The notes beneath the pieces were generated by a model that did no database searches, had not been told where the DNA came from, and worked only from the letters and a program-made list of their open reading frames with translations. The translations under genes and the position numbers were made by a program. Positions 42,979-50,793 of a DNA stretch of 63,462 bases are shown here, one piece after another. Within the stretch, counting starts at the first letter, position 1. Every line of letters begins with the position of its first letter. Location of the stretch: contig CAQWMM010000006.1 in assembly GCA_948907985.1 (NCBI GenBank), positions 1 through 63,462 on the forward strand, written 5' to 3'. This DNA comes from an uncultured Bacillota bacterium (GTDB lineage Bacteria > Bacillota > Dehalobacteriia > UBA4068 > UBA4997).

Positions 42979-43025
42979 ATACTCATAAATTGAGTATTGA
43001 CAAATACTCAAAGATTGAGTATAAT
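42979..43025. promoter_or_regulatory. Double operator and divergent promoters
   Basis: Two identical-arm palindromes ATACTCA-n5-TGAGTAT lie at 42979-42997 and 43004-43022, 25 bp apart. The rightward promoter is TTGACA (42997-43002), 17 bp, TATAAT (43020-43025). A leftward promoter, TTGTCA then TATTAT with a 16-bp gap, is interleaved. Both promoters would be blocked by a dimer on either site. Confidence 0.8.
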
Positions 43026-43067
43026 TAATAGCAGCAGAAATAAAAAGAAAAGCGGGGAGGGTTACCA

Positions 43068-43406
43068 ATGATGAAACGAAAACTTTCAGGCCTTTTTATG
43101 GCATTGATTTTGCTGGCCGGGTTGTGCGGCTGCTCGGCAGACGGACAAAGCGCGCAGGATACGCCGGCGGCAGAAAACAAGGAATTAGCGCAGGTTGTTG
43201 CCCTGGATTTTGACGGCAATAACTGGTCTAAAGAAATGCTGGAGCAAGGCAAGCTTTTGGCGCAGAATATCGGCTTGGCGGAAAATGGCACTATGTTGTG
43301 GTACATAGATTATGAATATGCTGAGAATGGCCAGATTGCCAAAGCCTGGGTTTATGACGCCGAGGGCAATTTACAAAATCCGGAACCTGACGAGGAAGAG
43401 GCGTAA
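43068..43406 (+). CDS. Small lipoprotein of unknown function
   Basis: The 112-residue product follows GGGAGGG and has a lipobox LAGLCGCSA. The mature part is acidic, with VVALDFDGNNWSKEMLEQG and a run of Glu/Asp at the end. I do not recognise it. The shared operator suggests it is kept off by the XRE regulator and expressed on a signal. Terminator at 43429-43461. Confidence 0.75.
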   Translation: MMKRKLSGLFMALILLAGLCGCSADGQSAQDTPAAENKELAQVVALDFDGNNWSKEMLEQGKLLAQNIGLAENGTMLWYIDYEYAENGQIAKAWVYDAEGNLQNPEPDEEEA

Positions 43407-43428
43407 TAAGCTGCGCAGTAAAAAAAAT

Positions 43429-43461
43429 AACCCTCTCTTGAAAAACTTTCAGGAGAGGGTT
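43429..43461 (+). terminator. Terminator of the small lipoprotein
   Basis: AACCCTCTC pairs with GAGAGGGTT, then GTTGTTT. Confidence 0.8.
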
Positions 43462-43511
43462 GTTGTTTCTGTAAAAATATCTGGAAAAAAGTAGAAAAAT
43501 AATTTTTAGTA

Positions 43512-43520
43512 TGCTATAAT
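43512..43520 (+). promoter_or_regulatory. Extended -10 promoter of cassette D
   Basis: TGCTATAAT is an extended -10 element; the -35 region is only TAGAAA-like. Confidence 0.55.
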
Positions 43521-43550
43521 AAATTTAAATACCGCCTCTGGCAGGGAGGA

Positions 43551-43573
43551 GGTGTTAATATGTCTGTTGTATT
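43551..43573 (+). repeat. Start-region repeat of cassette D, copy in toxin mRNA
   Basis: The ribosome site, start codon and first codons (GGTGTTAATATGTCTGTTGT...) recur as a direct repeat at 43739-43761 with a few changes. Confidence 0.75.
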
Positions 43574-43649
43574 GTCGTTGTTCATTGTTATTGCGGGTAA
43601 TGTGTTCTCCCACTACATTATCAAATGGCTGGACAGCAAATGGCGGTAG
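43560..43649 (+). CDS. Fst-like small peptide, KWLD family (cassette D)
   Basis: ATG follows GGGAGGAGGTG. The 29-residue peptide MSVVLSLFIVIAGNVFSHY then IIKWLDSKWR has one membrane helix ending in KWLD and a charged tail, resembling Fst/par-type type I toxins of Bacillota. A paralog is at 58008. An antisense promoter lies at 43783-43811 and the shared terminator at 43693-43727. Membrane toxin by analogy. Confidence 0.78.
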   Translation: MSVVLSLFIVIAGNVFSHYIIKWLDSKWR

Positions 43650-43692
43650 TATCAGCCTGGGCTTTGGCGGCCCTACATAGTTAAAAGCCAAA

Positions 43693-43727
43693 AAACCCCT
43701 TAGGAGCTCCCAACTCCTAAGGGGTTT
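43693..43727. terminator. Bidirectional terminator of cassette D
   Basis: AAACCCCTTAGGAG pairs perfectly with CTCCTAAGGGGTTT. Confidence 0.9.
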
Positions 43728-43738
43728 ATTTTGGTTTT

Positions 43739-43761
43739 GGTGAAATTACGTCTGTTGTATT
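43739..43761 (+). repeat. Start-region repeat of cassette D, copy in antisense RNA
   Basis: Matches 43551-43573 in direct orientation; transcribed on the minus strand it is complementary to the toxin start region. Confidence 0.75.
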
Positions 43762-43782
43762 TAATCTCTGTAACCAAGTAGA

Positions 43783-43811
43783 ATTATAACATAGTTTTGG
43801 TTTTTTGTCAA
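43783..43811 (-). promoter_or_regulatory. Antisense promoter of cassette D
   Basis: On the minus strand TTGACA, 17 bp, TATAAT. Confidence 0.85.
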
Positions 43812-43847
43812 TTAAGTCCAGGCAATTTTTTGCCTTATTTATTAAGA

Positions 43848-43876
43848 TTGCATTTATTCGCTTTAAAGATTATAAT
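43848..43876 (+). promoter_or_regulatory. Promoter of the first serpin gene
   Basis: TTGCAT, 17 bp, TATAAT. Confidence 0.6.
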
Positions 43877-43911
43877 AAAATTATAATGAAATTAAAAGGT
43901 TGGTGATAGTT

Positions 43912-45159
43912 ATGAAAAAGTTTTTAAGCGTTTGGTTGATTTTAATCTTGCTGGCGGTTTTGTCAGGCTGCACGTCCGGGCAGGGCGACGCCGGTAATTT
44001 GCTGCCGGAGGTTAAGCCGGGGCGACAGACGGCCAATTTTGCGGCGGACGGCACCGAAGCGCCGGCGGTTTATGATTTTGCGGTGCGTCTGTTGCAGCAA
44101 AGCTGGCAGGAGCGGCAGACGCAGACGGAAAATATGCTGCTTGCGCCCTCTTCTGTTCTGCTGGCGCTGACCATGACCGCCAACGGCGCGGCGGGGGATA
44201 CGCTGGCGCAAGTGGAGGCCGCTTTTGGGCTGCCTTTGCCGCGGCTAAACGGTTATTTGCAGGCTTATGTGGCCGCTCTGCCGCGGACGGAGCAGGGCGG
44301 TTTAAGCGTGGCTAATTCAATTTGGCTGAAAGATGACGAAAACCTTGTTGTGCAGCCGGATTTTTTGCGGGCCAACGCTGCTTATTACGGCGCGGCGGTT
44401 TATCGGGAGCCTTTTGACGCGGAAACCGTGGCCAAAATTAACGCCTGGGTAAACAAGCATACGGAGGGCATGATTGACGGTATTTTGAGGGAAATTCCGC
44501 CGGAGGCGCTTATGTATCTGATTAATGCGCTGGCTTTTGAAGCGGATTGGGAGAATCCGTATCGCGAATGGCAGGTGCAGCCGGATATTTTCACCAAAGA
44601 GGACGGCAGCCGCGCGGAGGTTGATTTTATGTATAGTACGGAGCCGGTTTATTTGCAGGACGAAAACACTGCCGGTTTTATCAAATATTATGCGGGCCGG
44701 GATTATGCCTTTGTGGCGCTGCTGCCGGCGGCGGAAGTGCGGCTTGACGATTATCTGGCCGGGTTGAGCGGCGATAAACTGTGCAGTTTGCTGCAAAACG
44801 CGCAGGCGCAGGAGGTTTTTGCCTCGATTCCCAAGTTTACGGTTGACGACGCGCTGAATATGAATGAGGCGCTGCAAAATATGGGCATAGTAAACGCTTT
44901 TGATCCCGGGCTGGCGGATTTAAGCGGTATGGCCGCCTTGCCGGGGGGAGAAAACATTTTTATTAATGAGGTGCTGCATAAAACCCATATTGAAGTTGAC
45001 GAACAGGGCACCAGGGCCGCCGCGGTTACGTCGTTGGGCGCAGATGCTATGCTGCCGGATAACCCGGAGGTCTATCTGAACCGCCCGTTTGTTTATCTGT
45101 TGATTGACTGCCGGGAGCAGCTGCCGCTGTTTATCGGCGTAATGCGCAGCCCGCAGTAG
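43912..45159 (+). CDS. Serpin lipoprotein
   Basis: ATG 43912 follows AGGTTGGTGATAG. The 415-residue protein has a lipobox VLSGCTSG and a complete serpin domain (NMLLAPSSVLLALTMTANGAA near 75, VANSIWLKDD near 130, LINALAFEADW near 204, RPFVYLLID near the end). The hinge before the reactive loop, DEQGTRAAAVTS, has the small residues needed for loop insertion, so it should be an inhibitor. The loop then reads LGADAMLPDN. It would trap serine or cysteine proteases outside the cell. A second serpin is at 55811. Confidence 0.93.
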   Translation: MKKFLSVWLILILLAVLSGCTSGQGDAGNLLPEVKPGRQTANFAADGTEAPAVYDFAVRLLQQSWQERQTQTENMLLAPSSVLLALTMTANGAAGDTLAQVEAAFGLPLPRLNGYLQAYVAALPRTEQGGLSVANSIWLKDDENLVVQPDFLRANAAYYGAAVYREPFDAETVAKINAWVNKHTEGMIDGILREIPPEALMYLINALAFEADWENPYREWQVQPDIFTKEDGSRAEVDFMYSTEPVYLQDENTAGFIKYYAGRDYAFVALLPAAEVRLDDYLAGLSGDKLCSLLQNAQAQEVFASIPKFTVDDALNMNEALQNMGIVNAFDPGLADLSGMAALPGGENIFINEVLHKTHIEVDEQGTRAAAVTSLGADAMLPDNPEVYLNRPFVYLLIDCREQLPLFIGVMRSPQ

Positions 45160-45212
45160 CAAGTAGATAAAAAGTTGAAAATTGCCTGTTATCCTAAACG
45201 AGGGTGGTTTTT

Positions 45213-45896
45213 ATGGCCGAACAACAGACTAAAATTTTAATTGCCGACGACGAGGCGGATATTTTATCGATGTTGCGTGATTTTTTTGTAAGCCGGGGCT
45301 ATTTGGTTTTGCAGGCGCAAAGTGGGGCGGAGGTCCTGCGCCAGGCGGAGCGCCAGCCGGACATTATACTGCTGGACATTAATATGCCGGATTTGGACGG
45401 GCTGGAGGTGTGCGCGCGGATTCGGGGTTTTGTGGCCTGCCCGATTTTGTTTCTGACGGCGCGCATTGAGGACGCCGATAAACTGCGGGGCTTTGCCGCC
45501 GGCGGCGACGATTATATTGTCAAGCCGTTTTCGCTGCTGGAGCTGGCGGCCAGAGTGCAGGCGCATTTGCGGCGCGAGGCCAGGCATAATAAGGCGGCGC
45601 AGGTTAAGTTCGCCGGCAATCTGACGATTGATTATGGCCAGCGCTGTCTGTTTTTTGCGGATAAACGGCTTAATCTGCCCAAAAAGGAGTTTGCGATTGT
45701 GGAACTGCTCTCGCAGAATGCCGGGCAGGTTTTTGACAAGGAACGGATTTATGAGCGCGTTTGGGGCTGGGACAGCGACGGCGACAGCGGCGTGGTGGCG
45801 GAGCATATCCGCCGGGTGCGCGGCAGGCTGGCCGCTTATACGGAGCAGGTTTATATTGAAACGGTTTGGGGGTGCGGTTACAAATGGCGAAAATAA
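45213..45896 (+). CDS. OmpR-type response regulator
   Basis: ATG 45213 follows AGGGTGG. The 227-residue protein has KILIADDEADIL, the phosphoacceptor in LLDINMPDLDG near 54, and a C-terminal winged helix with VVAEHIRRVRGRLAAY. It overlaps the kinase gene and is 53 bp after the serpin gene. Likely to control the ABC exporter 47163-48983. Confidence 0.93.
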   Translation: MAEQQTKILIADDEADILSMLRDFFVSRGYLVLQAQSGAEVLRQAERQPDIILLDINMPDLDGLEVCARIRGFVACPILFLTARIEDADKLRGFAAGGDDYIVKPFSLLELAARVQAHLRREARHNKAAQVKFAGNLTIDYGQRCLFFADKRLNLPKKEFAIVELLSQNAGQVFDKERIYERVWGWDSDGDSGVVAEHIRRVRGRLAAYTEQVYIETVWGCGYKWRK

Positions 45897-47032
45897 AAAG
45901 CCTGCCGCTGCGCCAAAGCCTGATTTGCTATGTGTTGTTTTTTGCCTGTCTGGCGCTGCTGTTTTCGGCTCTGACGGTTGCCTGGTGCGATTGGGCGACT
46001 GCGGAAATTTGGGCAGCCTATCCGCCGGTCGGTGAGAAATATTATTTAACCAACGCGCAGGGCGAGCGGCTGGGCGATGGCGCTTATATTAATGACCGGC
46101 CATCCGAGATTTCGGCGCGGGATGAGCGCCTGTTGGCGTCGCTGGATTTGCTGCGTCTGTTTTGCGCGCCTTTTTATGCGGCGGCCTGTATCATTGCCGC
46201 CGCCCTGTTGTTTTACCGGCAAAAGCTGAAAATTCCTCTGCGGGAAATGCGTTTGGCTATGGAGAAAATCGCGGCCAATGATTTGGATTTTCAGCTGCAA
46301 TATGACAGCGCGGATGAGTTGGGGCAGCTTTGCGCCCTCTTTGAGCGTATGCGCGCCCAGTTGGCCGCCAACCTGGCGGAAATGTGGGAGCAGGTTGAGG
46401 CTCGCCGCCAGTTGAACGCTGCTTTTGCGCATGACCTGCGCACGCCGCTTACGGTGTTGAAAGGCTATAATGAATTGCAGGCGGGCAGCCCGGCGGCCGA
46501 GGCGATGCGGCGGCAGATTGACCGCCTGGAGCGGTATACGGAAAGCATGAGCCAGGTTCAGCGTTTGGAGCAGCTGGAGCCGGAACGCCGCCCGGTTCAA
46601 CTGGCCGCTCTGCGTTCCGCGTTGGCGGAGAGGGCCGGAATAATTTGCGGGCAGCATGGCAAAAAGCTGTTGGTGCAGTGGGCGGATGCGCCGGATCTGG
46701 CGGTTGGGCTGGACGGCGAATTTTTTAACCGAACGGCCAACAATCTGCTGGAGAACGCCGCCCGCTATGCTAAGGCGCAGGTGAGCCTTAATTTGGCGGC
46801 GGATGAGGCTGGGCTGCTGTTAACGGTGGCCGACGACGGCGGCGGTTTCGCGTCCGCCAGCTTGGCGCGGGCGGCAGAGCCTTATTTTTCCGGCGAGAGC
46901 AATCGGGCGGAACATTTTGGCCTGGGGTTATACATTTGCAAGCTGCTTTGTCAGCGGCATGGCGGCTGGCTGCATATCGTTAACAGCGCCGGGGGCGGCG
47001 CAGAGGTTAAGGCCTTTTTCCGCAGTGCTTAA
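45884..47032 (+). CDS. Sensor histidine kinase
   Basis: ATG 45884 overlaps the regulator stop by 13 bp. The 382-residue kinase has TM1 near 14-36, a short extracellular loop of about 50 residues, TM2 near 90-112, HAMP, HisKA with FAHDLRTPLTVLKGY near 185 and an ATPase domain (NNLLENAARYA, FGLGLYICKLL). The short loop suggests membrane-level sensing, as in kinases linked to ABC exporters. Confidence 0.92.
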   Translation: MAKIKSLPLRQSLICYVLFFACLALLFSALTVAWCDWATAEIWAAYPPVGEKYYLTNAQGERLGDGAYINDRPSEISARDERLLASLDLLRLFCAPFYAAACIIAAALLFYRQKLKIPLREMRLAMEKIAANDLDFQLQYDSADELGQLCALFERMRAQLAANLAEMWEQVEARRQLNAAFAHDLRTPLTVLKGYNELQAGSPAAEAMRRQIDRLERYTESMSQVQRLEQLEPERRPVQLAALRSALAERAGIICGQHGKKLLVQWADAPDLAVGLDGEFFNRTANNLLENAARYAKAQVSLNLAADEAGLLLTVADDGGGFASASLARAAEPYFSGESNRAEHFGLGLYICKLLCQRHGGWLHIVNSAGGGAEVKAFFRSA

Positions 47033-47073
47033 AAAATATATAAAAATAGAAAAAAAGTAGAAAATTATCTTTT

Positions 47074-47112
47074 ATACTCTCTATGTCAGCTGATATAGAG
47101 AGTATTTTTTTG
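47074..47112 (+). terminator. Terminator after the kinase gene
   Basis: ATACTCTCTAT pairs with ATAGAGAGTAT, then TTTTTTT. Confidence 0.88.
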
Positions 47113-47162
47113 TGGTGGTTTATATTTGTGATTTTATAACGTGAGCGAAAGGGGTTTTGGCT

Positions 47163-47882
47163 ATGGAACTGCAAACGGTTGATTTGAGCAAAAAATTTGG
47201 TCGCGTGGGTGCAAAGGCGGCGGTTGACGGGGTTAACCTGACCTTGACGGAGGGCGTTTGGGGGCTGTTGGGGGCTAACGGCGCCGGCAAAACCACGCTG
47301 ATGCGTCTGTTGTGCGGCTTGCAGAAACCAAGCGCTGGGCGGATTATGCTGAACGGTCAGGATATTGGCCGGCTGGGCGCTGATTATTACCGGCAAATTG
47401 GCTATCTGCCACAGCATTTTGCTTATTATCCGGAGTTTTCGGCGCAGGATTTTTTGCTTTATGCGGCGGCGCTTCAGGGTTTGGACACGGCGCAGGCCCA
47501 AAAGCAGGCGCGGCAGCTGTTGGCGGCGGTGGGTTTGGCGGCGCAAAGCCGGCAGCGGATTAAAACTTTTTCGGGCGGTATGAAACAGCGTTTGGGCATC
47601 GCCCAGGCGCTGCTGGGCAGCCCGCGCATTTTGATTCTGGACGAACCGACGGCCGGGCTGGGGCCGACGGACCGAGTGCGTTTTCGGCAGCTGCTTGGCG
47701 CGCTGGCGGAGCGTTGTATCGTGCTGCTTTCCACCCATATTATTTCTGACGTGGAGCAAAGCGCGCAAAAAATTATCCTGCTGCGCGCCGGACAAGTGGT
47801 GCGCTGCGGCGGGCGGCAGGAGTTAATGGCCGAACTGGGCTGTCATAATCTGGAAGATGTTTATTTGCATTATTATCAGTAG
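47163..47882 (+). CDS. ABC transporter ATP-binding protein
   Basis: ATG 47163 follows GAAAGGGG. The 239-residue ATPase has Walker A GANGAGKTT near 41, signature FSGGMKQRLGIAQ near 138, Walker B ILILDEPTAGLGP near 158 and the His in LLSTHI. It is of the ABC-2 export class (BcrA/CcmA-like). The permease gene follows after 12 bp. Confidence 0.94.
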   Translation: MELQTVDLSKKFGRVGAKAAVDGVNLTLTEGVWGLLGANGAGKTTLMRLLCGLQKPSAGRIMLNGQDIGRLGADYYRQIGYLPQHFAYYPEFSAQDFLLYAAALQGLDTAQAQKQARQLLAAVGLAAQSRQRIKTFSGGMKQRLGIAQALLGSPRILILDEPTAGLGPTDRVRFRQLLGALAERCIVLLSTHIISDVEQSAQKIILLRAGQVVRCGGRQELMAELGCHNLEDVYLHYYQ

Positions 47883-47894
47883 GAGGCGTTGACA

Positions 47895-48983
47895 ATGTTG
47901 ACCTTAATTAAATTTGAACTGAAAAAAATCTATGCCGGCTGGCTGGGGCGATTGCTGCTGCTTGGCGTCGGCCTGCTTTCTGTCTTTTTAAATTTTTCCG
48001 GCTATCTGAATATGTATGCCTTTGACGGGGTTAGCCGGGAGGGCAAAGGGGCGGCGGCGGTGGAAATTGACAAAGAGCTGGCGGCCAGATATGCCGGGCC
48101 GCTTACCGATGAAAAAGTTCAGCTGATGCTGGCCGATCTCGCTCCCCGCCAGGATTTGCACGGTCTGAACGCCGCTTATCTGTATCAAAACGCCACCCAG
48201 TCAGCCTTATTTTATCGTTTTGCCGATTTGGATGGCAGTTGGAACGGCCGCACAGTGACCGAGGCGCTGGGTTTAGGCGATAGCGGCGAGGCGGTGCAAA
48301 TTGGCTATGTCAATGGCTGGCTGACAACCAGCCAAAATCTGGTGCGGGTGATGATTGCGCTGGCGGTGGTGGTGATTGTTTTGTTATCGCCGGTGTTTGC
48401 CGGCGAGTATGCCGGGGTGGATAATCTTATTCTGACCAGCCGCCATGGCCGCGGCCTGGCCTGTTTGAGTAAAATTCTGGCGGCGGCGCTGGCGGCGCTG
48501 CTCACAACCGGCGCGGTGTTGGCGCTCCATTTGGGCTTGGCGCTGTTTCTGTATGGAGGGGAGGGCTTGAATTGCAGCATTTTGTTTGCGCCCGTGGATT
48601 TTGCCGGGTTTTATATTCCCTTTAATATAACCTGCGGCCAGCTGTTGAGCTATCAAATTGTGCTGGCGTTGGGCGGCGCGCTGGGCGCGGCGGGGTTAAG
48701 CCTGTTTTTATCGGCGCTTTGCCGCAACCGGACAAGCGCGTGTATTGCCGCGGCGGCCTTGTATATGCTGCCTTTTCTGGTACCGGTGGCGGAGAACAGC
48801 CCGCTGTTTAAGCTGGTGGCGCTGCTGCCGGTTTATCAGGCCCAGTTCGTGGCTTTAATGTCGGTGGCGCAGATGGACGACGGCCTGCTTTATGCCGTTT
48901 GGGCGCTGCCGTTGGCGGCTGGCTGCGCTGCCCTGGGCAGCTGGCTGGCCTGGCGGGTTTTTGCCGCCCACCAGGTGGCTTGA
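47895..48983 (+). CDS. ABC-2 type permease
   Basis: ATG 47895 follows AGGAGG. The 362-residue protein has a first helix (about 15-35), a large loop to about 150, and five further helices, as in ABC-2 permeases. With the two-component genes upstream it suggests export or resistance to a membrane-active compound. The substrate is unknown. Its last 7 codons and stop lie in a 45-bp repeat shared with 49759-49803. Confidence 0.85.
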   Translation: MLTLIKFELKKIYAGWLGRLLLLGVGLLSVFLNFSGYLNMYAFDGVSREGKGAAAVEIDKELAARYAGPLTDEKVQLMLADLAPRQDLHGLNAAYLYQNATQSALFYRFADLDGSWNGRTVTEALGLGDSGEAVQIGYVNGWLTTSQNLVRVMIALAVVVIVLLSPVFAGEYAGVDNLILTSRHGRGLACLSKILAAALAALLTTGAVLALHLGLALFLYGGEGLNCSILFAPVDFAGFYIPFNITCGQLLSYQIVLALGGALGAAGLSLFLSALCRNRTSACIAAAALYMLPFLVPVAENSPLFKLVALLPVYQAQFVALMSVAQMDDGLLYAVWALPLAAGCAALGSWLAWRVFAAHQVA

Positions 48984-49007
48984 GCGTTATCTGCGGGTGC
49001 TGGCTTT
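48963..49007. repeat. 45-bp direct repeat, copy 1
   Basis: Identical at 43 of 45 positions to 49759-49803. It contains the permease stop codon. The two copies flank the PIN/Phd module. Confidence 0.9.
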
Positions 49008-49428
49008 AGTATTTTGATTGTAGTTTTCTAAACAACTCTGCTGGGGTATAAACCGGAACAGGAGCTTTGCGAAAATCCTTTATATTGCGCGTAACAAGGC
49101 AATCCATATCGGTACGCATTGCAGATTCTACCATAACGGCGTCTTCAAAATCGGTAATATCCGCAGACAAGGCTTTGCGGCAATCCAGGCCTGCCGTATC
49201 CAAAAGCTCAAAAAGTGAAAATAATTTATTCAGAATTTTTCTGGTTTCCTTGTCGCTATGTGTATGCCGGTGGGTTAGATAATAAATATCGGTGGCGGAT
49301 TTGGCTGTTAAAAAGCCGGTCAGCTGTTTGTTGGCAACTGCCAGAAAAATATTTTGCGCTTCCTTGCAGAAAGGTTCCCGGCTTTGCAGGGCGTCAATAA
49401 TAATGCAGGTATCGATTAAGGCTCTCAT
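49006..49428 (-). CDS. PIN-domain toxin
   Basis: The 140-residue protein begins MRALIDTCIIIDAL, with the two Asp of a PIN nuclease, then D/E residues near SADITDFEDAVMVESA and the last Asp in LVTRNIKDF. It should be an RNase of a TA pair. It overlaps the antitoxin gene by 4 bp. Confidence 0.9.
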   Translation of the reverse strand: MRALIDTCIIIDALQSREPFCKEAQNIFLAVANKQLTGFLTAKSATDIYYLTHRHTHSDKETRKILNKLFSLFELLDTAGLDCRKALSADITDFEDAVMVESAMRTDMDCLVTRNIKDFRKAPVPVYTPAELFRKLQSKY

Positions 49429-49640
49429 ATTTTATTCAGCCTTTCATTTTGGGCTTCTTCCAAAGTTATGTCTGCCGGCAAAATGCCGAACAGTGATTTG
49501 GCGGTTTCTATCCTATCCTGATAAGGATTGGTTAGTTTGGCTATAACTTTGCCGTTGCGGGTTATAAAAACATCTTCTTTTTCGGCCAGCAGCAGATATT
49601 TGCCTAAATTCATTTTTAATTCAGTAGCAGTAATCGACAT
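49425..49640 (-). CDS. Phd/YefM-type antitoxin
   Basis: The 71-residue protein has SITATELKMNLGKYLLLAEKE then DVFITRNGKVIAKLTNP, the Phd/YefM DNA-binding fold. GGGGGATC precedes the ATG. The promoter upstream contains a perfect palindrome suited for autorepression. Confidence 0.9.
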   Translation of the reverse strand: MSITATELKMNLGKYLLLAEKEDVFITRNGKVIAKLTNPYQDRIETAKSLFGILPADITLEEAQNERLNKI

Positions 49641-49684
49641 CGAACGGATCCCCCTTACAGTTGTTTGTTTTGTTAAGTAAGTCT

Positions 49685-49727
49685 ATTATATAATATTCGC
49701 ACGATAATTGCAATATTATCGTGCGAA
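49685..49727 (-). promoter_or_regulatory. Promoter and operator of the PIN/Phd locus
   Basis: On the minus strand TTGCAA (49713-49708), 17 bp, TATAAT (49690-49685). A perfect inverted repeat TTCGCACGATAAT (49696-49708) / ATTATCGTGCGAA (49715-49727) covers the -35 box and spacer. Confidence 0.82.
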
Positions 49728-49758
49728 TTATGGTTTTGGCATTAAATGGTTTTTTTTT

Positions 49759-49803
49759 GCCGCCCATCAGGTGGCCTGAGCGTTATCTGCGGGTGCTGGC
49801 TTT
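49759..49803. repeat. 45-bp direct repeat, copy 2
   Basis: Second copy, 796 bp from the first. It contains the stop codon and last codons of the FtsE-like gene and a vestigial copy of the permease end. Confidence 0.9.
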
Positions 49804-50529
49804 GGTTTTAAAGATGATTCTGGGCTGGCTGGCGGCGGTTTGGGCATAGCGGCCGTTGTGAATATCGCCGGCCAGGCGGCCGTCTATCAGGGTGATAACG
49901 CGCCGGCGCATAATGTTGACGTAGCGGCTGGCGTGAGTTACCATCACAATGGTTACGCCGTTTTTGTTAAGCTCCATCAACAGATGAAAAATATCCCAAA
50001 TGTTGTCGTCGTCAATATTGGCGGTCAGTTCGTCCAGCAGCAGGATGGGCGGGCTGCAAACCAGGGCGCGGGCCAGCTCCACATGGCGAATATCGCTTAG
50101 GGTTAGCTCGGCGGGGAAGCTGTTTTCCACATGCTGCATACCAACTAAAGCCAGAGCTTTGGCGACGGCGCGGGAAGATTTGCCGCGCAGGCCGCCGGCT
50201 CTGGCTGTTTGCATCAGGTTGTCATGAATAGTCAGCTTTCTAATCAGGCGCGGTTCCTGCCAAACCATGCCAAAGGTGCGGCGCAGGCGCATCTGCCAGG
50301 GGCCGAAGAAGTGATTCATATTAGTTTCGTTCAGCAGGGCCACCCCGCGGTCTGGGGCAATATCGCCGCCCAACAGCCGCAGCACGGTGCTTTTGCCAGC
50401 GCCGCTGCTGCCGTTTATAAACACAAACTCTCCCTGTTCAATCGTCAGATTAATATCCTGCACCGCCATATGCTTTTTGCGCTCGACTTTGAAAAACTTG
50501 CTGACATTTTCCAGGCGAACAACCGGCAT
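49783..50529 (-). CDS. FtsE-like ABC ATPase with altered signature
   Basis: ATG 50529 has GAGGAG nine bases upstream. The 248-residue protein resembles FtsE/LolD ATPases, with Walker A GSSGAGKST near 41 and FGMVWQEPRLI near 86. The signature expected as LSGGE reads LTLSDIRHVELARAL, and Walker B reads ILLLDELTANID instead of DEPTGNLD. No FtsX-like permease is adjacent. ATP binding is likely; normal transporter-type hydrolysis is doubtful. A C-terminal extension (KTKASTRR) is basic. Confidence 0.82.
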   Translation of the reverse strand: MPVVRLENVSKFFKVERKKHMAVQDINLTIEQGEFVFINGSSGAGKSTVLRLLGGDIAPDRGVALLNETNMNHFFGPWQMRLRRTFGMVWQEPRLIRKLTIHDNLMQTARAGGLRGKSSRAVAKALALVGMQHVENSFPAELTLSDIRHVELARALVCSPPILLLDELTANIDDDNIWDIFHLLMELNKNGVTIVMVTHASRYVNIMRRRVITLIDGRLAGDIHNGRYAQTAASQPRIIFKTKASTRR

Positions 50530-50793
50530 TTGCGCCATCTCCTCATTCACAACATCTAATCATAATAATTATAGCATATTTGCGGGAAAAAAACAGTATA
50601 ATTTGTAATTATTAAGGAAAAAATTTTTGCAAAATTTTTTTGTCGATTTGCCAAAAAAAATTGCTGAACCTCTATATTTTTTTGCTGACAAGTAGTATAA
50701 TAAAAGTAATACATTTTTTATGCTGCCTTGGGCTGTGCAGCATACGTTAAAAACAAGCTGAAAGCAAGCATATATTTATATGGAGGGGTTATT

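Larger units (their letters stand above)
43688..43776 (-). ncRNA. Predicted antisense RNA of cassette D
   Basis: It starts from the minus promoter at 43783-43811 and ends at the hairpin 43693-43727. Its 5' part holds ATACAACAGACGTAATTTCACC, which can pair with the toxin ribosome site and start codon, like RNA II of plasmid par. Confidence 0.65.
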
